This document shows, one piece after another, positions 10,933-21,093 of a stretch of DNA of 29,331 nt; position 1 is the stretch's first letter, and every line of letters begins with the position of its first letter. This DNA comes from Phoronis ovalis. Lineage: Eukaryota > Phoronida > Phoronidae. A model generated the notes under the pieces. The model was not told where the DNA came from and made no database searches. It saw only the letters and a list, made by a program, of their open reading frames with translations. The stretch is taken from NCBI GenBank assembly GCA_028565635.1, contig JAOXYB010034506.1, forward strand, positions 1 through 29,331, in the 5' to 3' direction. The translations under genes and the position numbers were made by a program.

Positions 10933-12662
10933 GTTGGTAATTTTTTTTGCATCTAAAGCATTAGAATTGTGTAGACTGAGAGAAGCAGGCTTTTCTGTTT
11001 AGAAATATAAATCGAAATAATTAGCAATTTACAATGAACTGAAATTTATCGTTTTGTAGAAACTATTATATGTGGAATTAAGAAAAAGAGAAAACTTTTT
11101 GGATGATTTTGTTAAAGTGCCTTTTAATCTTAATTAATATGAGGTTTATTAATCGAGTTTTTTAAACCTGTATGGTTTTTGTCCACTTGAGAAATAAGTA
11201 GCATGCACTGTATACGCAACTTTATAGCTTACAAAGTGCATGTCTATCACTGTTCAACCTCACCTCCTTATATTAATTCTCCTCTCCCTTTTTTTTGCAA
11301 CCTTGCAGTATTAACCGAAGCATTTCACTAGTATTCAACGAGATTAAAGTGGATGTGATGTTTTACCTGTAACATGTTTCTGTCGATCTGAGTGCATTAT
11401 AAGTTTGAAGCAGCCTTTATTTTACTGAATCTTGCTTTTCTATTGTTCACCATTTTTAAATGTAAATTAATGTGTTTTCAGTGAATAATATAGTTTTCAC
11501 TATAAAAGCATTTGCTGTATGCTTTTATTTATTTATGTATCACCTTGAATAGCATTGTACTGAATAAACCACAAGGTTTAGCCTGAGTTATTGTATACTA
11601 GTAAAACAATAAATTATGTTCTATATGACTGCATCTTTGATAACTCGAATAAAGGTTATATATGCATATCAGAATAGTTTCATACCTGCATCTTTCAAAA
11701 GTTGACCTAAATGTTACAGCTGTAGTTATTTTTGTTTCTGTGTGACAATCAAATTTATTGTATGATCTTTAGTGTACCTGCTCATTTTCATCCGTGACAC
11801 AAAAAGAACGTGTTGTACTGTGCTCGCATAGATGTGGTTGTGATCATTGTGTCGTGAGAACTTCATGTTTTTGGGGATGTCAGTCTGTTGTTGCACATTC
11901 ATTTTTACCTTTTATTTCAATCAACAAAATGTGTCAGTTTTGCTACACAACTAATCAGCGCTAAACATTTTAAACCTTACACTTAATATTCTTAAAAATT
12001 TGGAGTGCGGACGTATTTCAGAATTCAACTTGTAATCAACAGAATAACATAGTTTACAGGTGTGTAAAGTGTTCAACATTGGGAAGTATGTTATATTGAA
12101 TGTTATAATTATCTTTCTAAATGATTATTTAAAAGTATGTTTTATTGCCAGTTGTTGTTGTGTTTTTACACCACTAATGGCTGGTGTTTGGCTACTAAAG
12201 GATCTGGGCATATGCAGGCCCCATGTTTAATAAACAGTAATATATCATTATGTTTTGAAGTATCAGAGTAAATATCTATTACTTGATCAGACATTAAAAC
12301 AGGTCATGAAGGATTGATAATGCTTCAAGAGGAATCTGTCTAGGTAGTGTTTCACTGATTTGACATAACAAATATAAGTCAGCCTCAGATGTGTTGCAAC
12401 CTAACACTTCATAGGTGTGTGGCTGTAAATATCAGAAAAAAAACTCCAATAACAACTGAATGGTTCATTTGTAAGTTCACTTTGGTTCATAAGCAATCAG
12501 CTAGAACACATTTAAACTTCTGGTGTAGTTTACCTATTGGGGCTGCCAGATAGGTAATGATTGCCAGGAATGAAAAGTTAATGTGATGAATCTTGTTTTT
12601 AATCCTTGCTATAAATAATCAGTTTCTGAATAATATTGAATATTATGTCTTATTTTCTGCAG
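10933..12662 (+). other. DMD: Intron (1,730 bp), nothing else seen
   Basis: Intron between the exons like human 43 and 44. It is AT-rich, with only short chance open frames. No convincing repeat, RNA gene or exon candidate was found. Confidence 0.85.
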
Positions 12663-12813
12663 ACAGTGGAATGACACCATGGAACAGTGGAAACAGACGC
12701 AGAAAGATTTGAATGCTTTATCTACTTGGCTGAACTCGGCAGAAGATGTTATATCGTCCACGCAACTTACTGGTGGACAGTTGAATATCGAGCTGGCTAA
12801 AACAAGACAGAAG
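12663..12813 (+). CDS. DMD: Dystrophin exon, R17 first helix (like human exon 44)
   Basis: Exon of 151 nt, entering in phase 2 (completing Arg with A) and leaving in phase 0, acceptor TCTGCAG and donor GTAACA. The human exon is 148 nt from memory, one codon shorter. The peptide QWNDTMEQWKQTQKDLNALS followed by TWLNSAEDVI aligns to the human R17 first helix, which has DRSVEKWRRFHYDIKIFNQW and L.EAEQFL. Framework positions (W..., L..WL, AE) are kept, but the FHYDIKIF segment implicated in vertebrate nNOS binding is not conserved (TQKDLNAL here). Role: R17 helix A of the dystrophin rod. Confidence 0.95.
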
Positions 12814-13286
12814 GTAACATTCATCCTGTTATTTAACTCAAATTAATGTGCAATTATGAGTATTTTTAGTGAGAATTTCACGAGTTGTTTGCTTTTTATA
12901 AATGTTCTGTTATTCAAAAGTTGTATAATGAGTGTTTTATTACTTGGTTCATTAATTATTAATCAGTACTAGTAATATATTTTAATTTTAGTTTTTGATG
13001 CACATTCGGCTTCCATATCATCTGATTCCTTTCATATGTAATACAAGCTTGTACTGTGTATTGTATCTTTCTCGTCTTACCTCATCCTACAGAATTCCAT
13101 GCATCACTGTCATTTCTTGTTAAACATGTATTTATATATAGCACTGATGTAAAACTCCATGTCATAGTGGAATAGTTTCTAGAACCTGCTTGTATTACTA
13201 ACTAAGAAATTAGGAGCAGAAACTTGGGCAAAGAGGAGTTTTAAAGGATCTTAATAAAGGCATAACTTATTTTTCCCCATGCGTAG
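12814..13286 (+). other. DMD: Intron (473 bp), nothing else seen
   Basis: Short plain intron between the exons like human 44 and 45. In humans this intron is among the largest in the gene and carries the Dp140 promoter; here it is short, with no promoter-like structure that I can see. Confidence 0.85.
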
Positions 13287-13462
13287 GAACTGGAAAATGG
13301 CATAAAAAAGTACCAGAGCACGATGACTAACATAAGTAAAGCAGGCAAAGATATCGTCGCTGGATTTCCAGAACGTGATCGTGTGGAGCTCACCACGAAA
13401 ATGAGTTTGCTTGGGAAAAGATGGCGATCAATATGTGCAGAAGTCGTCGAGAGAAAGGATAG
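13287..13462 (+). CDS. DMD: Dystrophin exon, R17 end (like human exon 45)
   Basis: Exon of 176 nt, phase 0 to phase 2, acceptor GCGTAG and donor GTAAGT. It has the same length as human exon 45. ELENGIKKYQSTMTNISKAG aligns to human ELQDGIGQRQTVVRTLNATG, then DI..., and the closing LGKRWRSICAEVVERKDR aligns to LNLRWQEVCKQLSDRKKR. The Trp and the Cys two positions after the helix turn are shared. It encodes helices B and C of R17 and forms the second half of the vertebrate nNOS-binding pair. Confidence 0.96.
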
Positions 13463-15166
13463 GTAAGTATAAAATTTCTTTTGAAGGAAAGAAACTGTCC
13501 ATGTTATTTCTTCTCACAAGTAATAATCACTAACAAAGGTGAGCTGGTTGAATAATTTATTTCTTGTTTTCATATTTTGCCTAAATTAATAATGGACATT
13601 TTTGCTGGAACTAACAAGGATCCACTAGTTAACAGTATAACTATTTTACAACAATTTGGTTTGAAATCGTTGTGTACTAAAGCTTATTATGTTTAATGCA
13701 TGACTGTCAGATACCGAATACCAACAGCAATTGCTTGCTGCACCTCTCTTTGCCCTGATTTGACAGCTTAACACGTTTTGACCAGCCAATTGAAAATTGA
13801 TAGAACTTTCTTTATTACTGCACCTAAAAAATATAGTTAGTGCTTGACAGGACTTTTTTCTTGGCATAATATTAAACTAAAAATATGTTCGAGTCTTAGT
13901 TGAATTAATCATTCTGTGCCCTTTGACCCGGGGCTTTTGGGGCATGGAACACAAGAAGTCGCTGCTTAATTACACCTGGGTATATATTTCAGCCTCAGTT
14001 TCTGTCTGTTTTGTTAAACGGTATGGTTTTTTGCTTCGAGTGGGTTGCCAAAAATAATATCTGTTTACAAAGTGGTCTTACTTTTCCAAAATATTTCATA
14101 CGGATATCTGTTATCCCTTGGGTGCTTACCAGGTTATATGTTTTTAGCTATCAGGTGCTTACCAAGGGCTCTATTATTCTCAGCCAGCACAGGTGCTTCT
14201 ACCACAGGTATAAGTTTAAAGCCTCACACCCCTACAAAACATTAGCTAAGTGATCCCTGGCCTGGGACTTTGACATGTGCTACATGAATGCTTGTTGATT
14301 TTTCTATATTGTAAAATTGGAACGTGTGCCCCATGCACAAAACTATTACCTTGCCACATTTGAGCAGCAGGCATGTCATATTATACTAAGAGATAAAATA
14401 TTAAAGTTGATTTTAAATAAGTGTGACATGGTTAACTTGTGTTACAGCTGAATCTGGTGGTTTATGCTAATAGCATGCTGGCTGTGCACTGCACATAAGT
14501 GAAGAATGCTTCATTGCGCATCGCTTACTCCCGAGTTACCTTTTGCAAGCAATTATCTGATAACACAGACCCATGCACAATCACATTCATCAAGAACATA
14601 ACTTAGACAACAGGAGATTGTTCTTTTCTGTTAGGTCTCACTCCCTACCTGGCCTCTCCTGTTTCTCACTTCAGATATCTTGTCAAACGTATAGCCAATC
14701 CACTATTGTTACAAACTATCCACTCTGGACACATAGAATACACGTCTTCAGGTAGCACGTAGGTTCACATAATCAGAGAATTGCTTGCGACTACTGTGTA
14801 ATCTGATGTTGCATGCTGGGTATTAAATGTCTGTGTTCATACTGTAGATTGTTCCTAAGAGGACTAAGCAGTTCTCAGCATTGGAATGCCGTACGCAGTA
14901 ATAATAACAGGTATTTCGAGGATATTTTAACCTGCAAGGAACTACTGCAGTGCTTCTATAGATCTCCCTAATCTCTCTAACTGTGGTGTGCTGGTATATT
15001 TTAATGTGTAGTTGAAAATTTATCATGATTTGTATGTGAGGCCTTTCTTACGTAAACCACGTGTTGGTGCTAGTTTAACTGTTATTTTTATTTTGCTGCA
15101 TTCTGGTAATTGCATTGTAATTTTATAATTTGGAACTTGCAGCGTTTTTTATCTGTTTAAAGTTGT

Positions 15167-15268
15167 CTATCGCTCACAAATCAATCTGAGGTGCCGACCT
15201 TTTCAAGCCCAAACTCTCTTATTATAATACGGCTCAAAAAGGTCGACAACTCGGATTGTAAACGGTAG
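15167..15268. repeat. Hairpin inverted repeat (~102 bp)
   Basis: The left arm (15167-15209), with CTATCGCTCACAA and GCCGACCTTTTCAAGCC, pairs with the right arm (15231-15268), with GGCTCAAAAAGGTCGAC and TTGTAAACGGTAG. The loop is about 21 bp. The inner 16 bp are nearly perfect and the outer part has several mismatches and a 4-5-nt bulge. It could be a small foldback element; the size also fits a pre-miRNA-like fold, without further evidence. Confidence 0.6.
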
Positions 15269-15767
15269 TAATGATGCAAATCCAGTAAAAGTTCTGAAAT
15301 CCACGGCAAAAAGTTACTCGGAAGAGTTACCTTTAATTCTGAATGTTGAGGTTTATTTTTCCTTTATCAGCACTTTTAGATTTACCTCAGCTGTGGTTGC
15401 AGCAAACACCCCCCCTTGTAGAAGTCTTAACCAATCAGTTTTGAGAACACAGAACATGTACACCCAATAGCTCTTTTGTAGAAGCATTCTGCTTATCTAC
15501 TGGTAGAATAGGAAGACTATCCTTACACCACGCATTTTAAGTTGTTATGTGCCTTTGCATTTCAGTGTTTCATTAGGTAATAGGTTGTCTCGGTATGTTG
15601 GATTAATTCCATTTTTATCGATGTTTGTTTAACTGTTTGTTCTGATAGAAGAGATTGAATTTTGATATCCAGTATTGACAAATATGTGGGTGTCGTTTCA
15701 AAATCTAGTCTCATGTGCAAGTAGTTTACAGGTTTAGCGATGAACATGACCCTGCGTTATTTTATTT

Positions 15768-15835
15768 TCTATGTTATAATTAGACCATTTGCTTACTCTT
15801 GGTGGCGCTGCCAGTCACAACGTCATGTACTCTCA
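15768..15835 (+). repeat. Dispersed repeat, copy 2
   Basis: The core TAGACCATTTGC...CTCTTGGTGGCGCTGCCAGTCACA matches the copy at 941-1010 in the same orientation over about 65 bp, at roughly 75% identity by eye. Confidence 0.55.
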
Positions 15836-16287
15836 GAAGTTTGTGTTGTGTGAATGAGTAATCACATGGCTGTGTGCTCAGGCAATGCATTCACAAAGCA
15901 TTTAAGGGTTTGTTCCTTAAATTATTCAATGGCACCACCAAGGAGCAAGCAAATAGTCTTTTATCATCTGTACACTTACTACTGTTACAAAAAAGTGTGT
16001 CAGTATATGGTACGTGGTACTGTGGTATGTAGTACTGTGCCTTTAATTAGTTATTTATGATGTAACAAGCGAGAGGAACACTGAGTTACATCTCGTTGCA
16101 AATGGTAGTAACATAATGTTCTGTCAAACTCTCTCGTTTTGGATCTGCTTCTAAAAAAAGAATTAAATTATTGTTCTGTTGTTTTTTTTCTGACACTGTT
16201 GACACGAGAAAGTACTGCTTAACAAATGTTAAAATCTTTAAATAACGTAACAAACTTAGTGAACATTTGTTTCTGTGTATGTTCCAG

Positions 16288-16435
16288 ATTTGAGGAGGAT
16301 AGTAACATGCCTACTGAATTTACAGAAGAGATGGATGACCTGTGTTTCTGGTTGGATGAGACTGATAGCATTATAAGTACAACTGTGAAGATAGCGGATC
16401 AAGAACATTTAGAAGGACTGCTTGAGAAAGTGAAG
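16288..16435 (+). CDS. DMD: Dystrophin exon, R18 first helix (like human exon 46)
   Basis: Exon of 148 nt entering in phase 2 and leaving in phase 0, acceptor TTCCAG and donor GTGAAA. It equals the human exon 46 length. FEEDSNMPTEFTEEMDDLCF then WLDETDSI aligns to human LEEQKNILSEFQRDLNEFVL then WLEEADNI. The end, LLEKVK, matches human LEQVK at the splice. The 2.8-kb intron in front of it is the second longest complete intron in the window or close to it. It encodes helix A of R18. Confidence 0.96.
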
Positions 16436-16807
16436 GTGAAATTAGATGATGTTACATGTATACCAAAATGTATCCTGCTAGTCCTAATCTTATAAGACGA
16501 TACATTCCAGTCGCAAAAGTCAACTAGCTGTTCGTGTTGTACTGTGATATAAAAGTCGCATAATGTATTGTTTGGATGTCGATGTGCTTCGAAATTTAAA
16601 TGCGCACAATTTGTAAATTATGCAAAATAGATTATTTTAGAAAATTGTAAATTGGTGCCTAGAGGATATTTTTAAAATAACCTATAGATTCCAGGTTGAG
16701 AATTCCGTGCAATTGGCTTTTGACATTTGCTGGATGTAAATTATAGTACTGGTTACAGGCGATCCTTCACATGCTCCCATGATTAATAAGCGGACATATT
16801 TTTGTAG
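16436..16807 (+). other. DMD: Intron (372 bp), nothing else seen
   Basis: Short plain intron between the exons like human 46 and 47. Confidence 0.9.
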
Positions 16808-16957
16808 GATCGAGAAGAAGAAGTAGAAACGAAAAAGCAAAGTTTAAGACATGTGACGGAGACTGCTGAAAAACTAACGGCCACTGAAGGAACTAAGATG
16901 GAGGATAGGGAAAATATTCGAGCAGACGTTCGGTCACTAAAGGAAAAATGGACACAG
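16808..16957 (+). CDS. DMD: Dystrophin exon, R18 end (like human exon 47)
   Basis: Exon of 150 nt, 50 codons, phase 0/0, acceptor TTTGTAG and a non-consensus but acceptable donor GTTCGT. Length equals human exon 47. The peptide opens with a charged stretch DREEEVETKKQSLRHVTETA and closes with VRSLKEKWTQ, aligned to human LKQTNLQWIK, with the helix-C Trp three codons before the splice in both. It completes most of R18. The splice position just after the Trp is shared with human. Confidence 0.94.
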
Positions 16958-17261
16958 GTTCGTATCGACATCATCTGCTCAGTCTAGAGGAATTTTCATT
17001 CGTACATTTTAATTACAACAATTAATTTTGAAACGTTACTTATTGAAATAGTTGAATTCTCAATAATTTTAGTCTTACTACCACATCTTAAAGCTGTAAA
17101 TCAGTTATTTACATGTGATCTCGATATTTTGACTAGTAATGCTAGTGACACCTGGTGGAATGTCTGCCTAATTTGTGTTCTGCAAAGATGTGACTGCGTT
17201 GAAAGAAAAAAGCACCAGAGTTTAATCTATTTACATGGGAATATACAATTTTTTTAATCAG
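16958..17261 (+). other. DMD: Intron (304 bp), nothing else seen
   Basis: Short plain intron between the exons like human 47 and 48, with a polypyrimidine tract directly before the acceptor. Confidence 0.9.
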
Positions 17262-17447
17262 ATTTCTTCGCAATTAAGAATAAAGCATACAGAGCTAGAA
17301 AACAGAATTCAAGTAATTCACGGATTCCACGAAGAACTAGAGGATTTAGAACGATGGATTTCAGAAACTAAAACTTTACTTGAATCACAGCACGTCGACT
17401 CCACAACTTCTGCAGAAGGGCAGGACTCCGTTGTGATTGATCCACTA
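17262..17447 (+). CDS. DMD: Dystrophin exon, R18-R19 junction (like human exon 48)
   Basis: Exon of 186 nt, 62 codons, phase 0/0, acceptor TAATCAG and donor GTAAGC. Length equals human exon 48. ISSQLRIKHTELENRIQ aligns to human VSRALPEKQGEIEAQIK, and HEELEDLERWISETKTLLES to KKLEDLEEQLNHLLLWL in the first helix of R19. The exon ends in a Ser/Thr/acidic loop (STTSAEGQDSVVIDPL) in the same place as the human NQPNQEGPFDVQ loop. It encodes the R18-R19 connector. Confidence 0.95.
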
Positions 17448-17990
17448 GTAAGCAAAACATGGCATTTTGTAAGTTCAAATTTTAAGGCACATACCCTCCC
17501 ATAACATAGCATTGTGCATACCCATCCATAAGACAAGTAGGCGATACGGGCACCCCACAAGAGAAATTATAGCAAGCACAATCCCTTCCATAAGACAAAT
17601 CGTAGTAGGTATACACCCTCCCTTCTATAATACAAATCATAGCAGACTCATTCCCTTCATCATCGCATGCAGGCACTGATTCCATCAGTTTTTAGACATG
17701 TTCCCTCCCTTATTTATGCTTATGATCTTATGTATAGCGATAAAAAAAATCCTATTTTCGGTTAATTAAGTAACTAATCTTTCACTTGACATTAAGTGTT
17801 TCAATAACTTTAAACTCTGCAGTAAAGCTGTACTAAAGCCTGACTGATGTCTGGGAAACCTGTTAATTTTAAATTATATTCTAGTTAACGTTCCATTAAT
17901 AACAATTACCTTTGAACCATGAAAATGAAGTAAAATACAGTGGGAATTACCTATTTCCTTTATTATAATATTAAATGCTTTGTTCTTTAG
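17448..17990 (+). other. DMD: Intron (543 bp) largely taken up by a minisatellite
   Basis: Intron between the exons like human 48 and 49/50. The first ~240 bp are a decayed tandem repeat (17487-17674). The rest is plain AT-rich sequence. Confidence 0.85.
17487..17674 (+). repeat. Decayed minisatellite, ~30-37-bp unit, about six copies
   Basis: Successive segments share the pattern (C/T)AYACCCTCCCATAAGACAA followed by ATYRTAGCAGGC. Starts near 17487, 17517, 17549, 17578, 17609 and 17647 show a pyrimidine-rich CCCTCC block, then TAAGACAA or TAATACAA, then TAGCA or TAGTAG. Copies are diverged and vary in length. On the minus strand the repeat yields overlapping open frames with repeated Tyr-Gly-containing peptides, which are artefacts of the repeat and not genes. 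It begins 40 bp after the exon 48-like donor. Confidence 0.7.
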
Positions 17991-18216
17991 ACCATGCAAA
18001 GTGCCTTAACTGCCAGACAGAATTATGTCGACAGTGCCAACGAAACCTACAAAAATCTGTTGAAGGAATGTAACGAACAGCTTCTGGATTTCCCAGCTGG
18101 TATACGAGTGAGAATTGACCAGATAAATACGGACTGGTGCCTCATTTTGCATATGGCGAGGAATCTACGGGAGTTTGCGTCAGATGCTAGTATCGATTCC
18201 ATACTTGTTGTTGAGG
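17991..18216 (+). CDS. DMD: Dystrophin exon, R19 end into hinge 3 (human exons 49+50 as one)
   Basis: Exon of 226 nt, phase 0 to phase 1, acceptor TTCTTTAG and donor GTACAT. Human exons 49 (102 nt) and 50 (109 nt) total 211 nt, so this is their unsplit equivalent. The R19 closing helix IRVRIDQINTDWCLILHMAR aligns to human VKRKLEDLSSEWKAVNRLLQ. After that FASDASIDSILVVE begins the hinge 3 equivalent. The phase 1 donor matches human intron 50. The first codons (TMQSALTARQNYVDSANETY) align to ETEIAVQAKQPDVEEILSKG. Confidence 0.94.
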
Positions 18217-18424
18217 GTACATATATAATATTATTGTTTTACTTTCTTTTGTAGCCAAATCACGCGACACATTATTTGAGTTTTTAAAACACAATATGTT
18301 AGACTTTAGTGGTAATAGATCTCTTCCCATTGCAAAATAATTTGGTTTGGATACATGGTATATTGTAGTGAATTATCCTAAATAACCTTCTGGTTGTTAA
18401 AGTGCCCGTCTTTCTTTTCTTCAG

Positions 18425-18600
18425 AGAAAGCCATCAAATTAGCATCAAGTAGTACAGAATCGACTTCGCCATGGCCAGATTTTGACAAGTCATTGGCTGA
18501 GCTCCGTGATTGGTTAACTTTACTAGAAAGAATGTTGAAGACTCAAGCTGTTACTGTTGGCGACAAAGAAGAAATGGTGGAAATGATACAGAAACAAAGG
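18425..18600 (+). CDS. DMD: Dystrophin exon, short hinge 3 + R20 start (like human exon 51)
   Basis: Exon of 176 nt entering in phase 1 and leaving in phase 0, acceptor TTCTTCAG and donor GTATGT. The human exon is 233 nt from memory; the shortfall lies in the hinge. Here VVEEKAIKLASSSTESTSPW replaces the longer human hinge, which also has a VVTKETAISKL block. Then PDFDKSLAELRDWLTLLERM aligns to ADFNRAWTELTDWLSLLDQV, and VTVGDKEEMVEMIQKQR to VMVGDLEDINEMIIKQK. The last match ends at exactly the same codon as human exon 51, giving very strong orthology evidence. Confidence 0.97.
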
Positions 18601-19259
18601 GTATGTTAAAACGAATTGTAAAAGTTTCCTGAAGGACGCAGCTTACTAACATTTTCCACGGAGCATGTGACATTTCTTGAGGGTAGGGCAGTGTCGTAGC
18701 ATGCAAAGAGCTTGAATCTAAGGGCAGGATACTTCAATAATTGGCATATTTAAATAGCTTTATTTTATTGATCAGTGGTGGTAGCTGCTGGAATCGGCTT
18801 CAGGCTAACAGAAGTACTTGAGTAACTGTTGCTCTGGTGATAAGCATCTCAGTCTTTTTGTTTTCTTATTGGTTAGAACAGTACAGCAGTAGGGCAGTGT
18901 TTTTCTCATCTCCACGGAAGTCCCAGATATTGATGTGTGTTTCTGCTTGTTTTGTGCTTTTTCTTTGCGCTACAATGAGGTGGTGTTTGTAGTTTGGGGC
19001 TACGGTAATTGTCTTTTTGCTGTCTAAATCTCTGTCGTAATTTTACTGCACTTTTTGTTGGCTAAATTGGACTTGAAAATAAATTTCTGTGCTGAAAGGA
19101 AATTAAGTAGTGTTTGGCGATTGTCTCATATTGCAGACGTACATCTTTGCAATGTTGAGCCATTTAAAAACTAACAGTTTCGATTTTGTTTGGTCGTGAA
19201 TTGTCTGGTTGTTTTGAATAGTAGCTGTATATGTTCATCGTTGTGTTACTTTTTAACAG

Positions 19260-19364
19260 ACAATCCATTCTTGTCTTCGTTCACGGCCACTTAAAGGACG
19301 TGGCTTTACGCATGTTTCTCCTAGCATGGTACAAGATGTTAATGAACATATCGCCACTATAAAG
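19260..19364 (+). CDS. Candidate cassette exon between exon 51 and 52 equivalents
   Basis: A 105-nt open segment (35 codons) bounded by a good acceptor (CTTTTTAACAG) and a donor GTTTGT after AAAG. It is open in phase 0/0, which is the phase of the surrounding intron, so inclusion would add 35 residues without disturbing the dystrophin frame. The peptide begins TIHSCLRSRPLKGRGF and ends MVQDVNEHIATIK; it is basic in its first half and has no spectrin-repeat signature. It looks less AT-rich by eye than the intron around it. The flanking exons match human exons 51 and 52 end to end without it, so it is not needed for the conserved product. It could be a taxon-specific alternative exon or a chance open stretch. 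Confidence 0.35.
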
Positions 19365-20797
19365 GTTTGTCACATTGCTATCTTTGGTGTGTAATCGTCT
19401 GATTAACTTAGAACAATATTTAGTTTTTCATTATTTTCTAAAAATAACTGCATCCATGGTCATGGAAAATTAATCTACAATGTAATAATAAATAAGATTT
19501 ATTATCTAGTCCAAATATATGTATGGCTTTAATATAGGAACACTGCCTTGTACAATAAATGTTTAATGTCAGAACTCATGTAACCTATAAAACATACATA
19601 AGCTAGGAAACTAAACTGACACAAAAAACTAAATTACATTGCAAAATTACTCAAAAATATGTCAAAAAAATAACCATTAATAAATATTTTTTGTCCTTTT
19701 CTATTTATACAATTGTTTGTAGTCGTTGCAGGGCAATCTGGGCATTTAAATCTTGTACGCTTACAAAATATAGGAAATTGCGCGGAAGCGACAATCAATA
19801 GAAACTTTCCCTTGTAGCTCATTTATTCTAAAAGGCGTCTCTTCCTGATGTATGATATTTCCAATATTTTCATAAAGTATATACAATCACAAGTATGTAA
19901 TTGACAATATAATCCAGATATACAAACATACAGTTGAGTTTATATATTTGTCTACTGGGATTATAAATAGGGTATGTCAGAAGTCATATGTAAGACATTA
20001 TCTACTAGATATATCTAGTTAAATTAGTTAGTTTTTAACTATTTCCATGTTTGTGACATCCAGTTTTAATTTATTATTTAAAGCCAATATTTTGATGAGT
20101 ACTAGTGTATAAGCTGAAAGAAAATGTAAAAATGTATGTACTAAAATTAAAATGTGCTCAAACCTGGTTAGTGGATACTTCAGTTTGCTCTGTGAAAAGG
20201 AAGGCATTACGTAAACTTATGTGAAGAGCTAATCAGAAGGTGGCAAGCAAAACTCTACTCTAATCAAAGTGTGGCTGGCAAAATAATGAAGCTAGTTTAT
20301 ATGGATCAGCACCTTAGAATGTGCCTAACTCATTCCGTTGCATACTCCATTCAAACTGTAGACATTCTGAGACTGTAGTGCAGAATTCACGACAGCTTGC
20401 CTGGTGTTAGCATATCTAAGTTGAAGCCTCTCTATTTTATTACATCGTTATTTTCACACTGCGATCCACCTCCACACGGTGTTAACTTATATAATGTTCA
20501 TTTAATGTGTACTAGATCAATGTTTACATTATTTATGTTGCTGGAGGAGAGTGAATGTCAAACCTTTTAATAGATTGTTTTTTCTTTGAGTTTGTTCATA
20601 GTTTTACTTTGAAGTATGTAGTAGCGTACCACAAAACGATTATTTAACAAAATGTTGCAAGGGTTTCCATAGTTTTATAGACATTTTAATATCAAATAGT
20701 ATTGTTTTTGAATGAATTTGTAATTAATGTGAATATTTCATAATTTAAATGATCTGAAAACCATATAAGGAGGATCGTCCCCAAAATGGGTGACTTG

Positions 20798-20816
20798 ATA
20801 TATATATATATATATA
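20798..20816. repeat. (AT)n microsatellite
   Basis: A continuous alternating AT run of about 19 bp. Confidence 0.9.
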
Positions 20817-21093
20817 AATTGAGAGATGATAATTATGTTGCATCAAAGAGTTGGATCATATAGACTATAGGAAACAGATTGAAACATTTGCCCATTTCTC
20901 CTTTAATATGCCTTGGGTAATCTTAGACTTCATTCAATTGATCAAGGATAAAATATGCTATTAGTAACTAAGGAACCATTACCTCTTTAATCTTTTAAGC
21001 ACACACGAACGACATAATTTACTATGTTTTTTTTCCCCTAGTTTGTTCTTGTTTCTATGGATACATCATAAAAATGTTCTTTGAATATTACAG

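Larger units (their letters stand above)
13463..16287 (+). other. DMD: Intron (2,825 bp) with hairpin and dispersed repeat
   Basis: Intron between the exons like human 45 and 46, the longest complete intron in the window. A more GC-rich patch near 13920-14260 carries three GGTGCTT-containing segments (14130-14205) and two overlapping chance open frames. A hairpin lies at 15167-15268 and a dispersed repeat copy at 15768-15835. No dystrophin-like exon was found. Confidence 0.8.
18601..21093 (+). other. DMD: Intron (2,493 bp) containing a candidate cassette exon
   Basis: Intron between the exons like human 51 and 52, phase 0. Besides the candidate cassette exon at 19260-19364 it holds a short (AT)n run at 20798-20816. 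The rest is plain AT-rich sequence. Confidence 0.85.

Noticed and set aside
14011-14253. Two overlapping + strand open frames with GGTGCTT repeats
   Set aside because: They share the same DNA in different frames, have no domain, and reflect a short locally repetitive GC-richer patch.
17318-17685. Two minus-strand open frames with repeated Tyr-Gly peptides
   Set aside because: The first overlaps the + strand exon, and both are by-products of the tandem repeat at 17487-17674.
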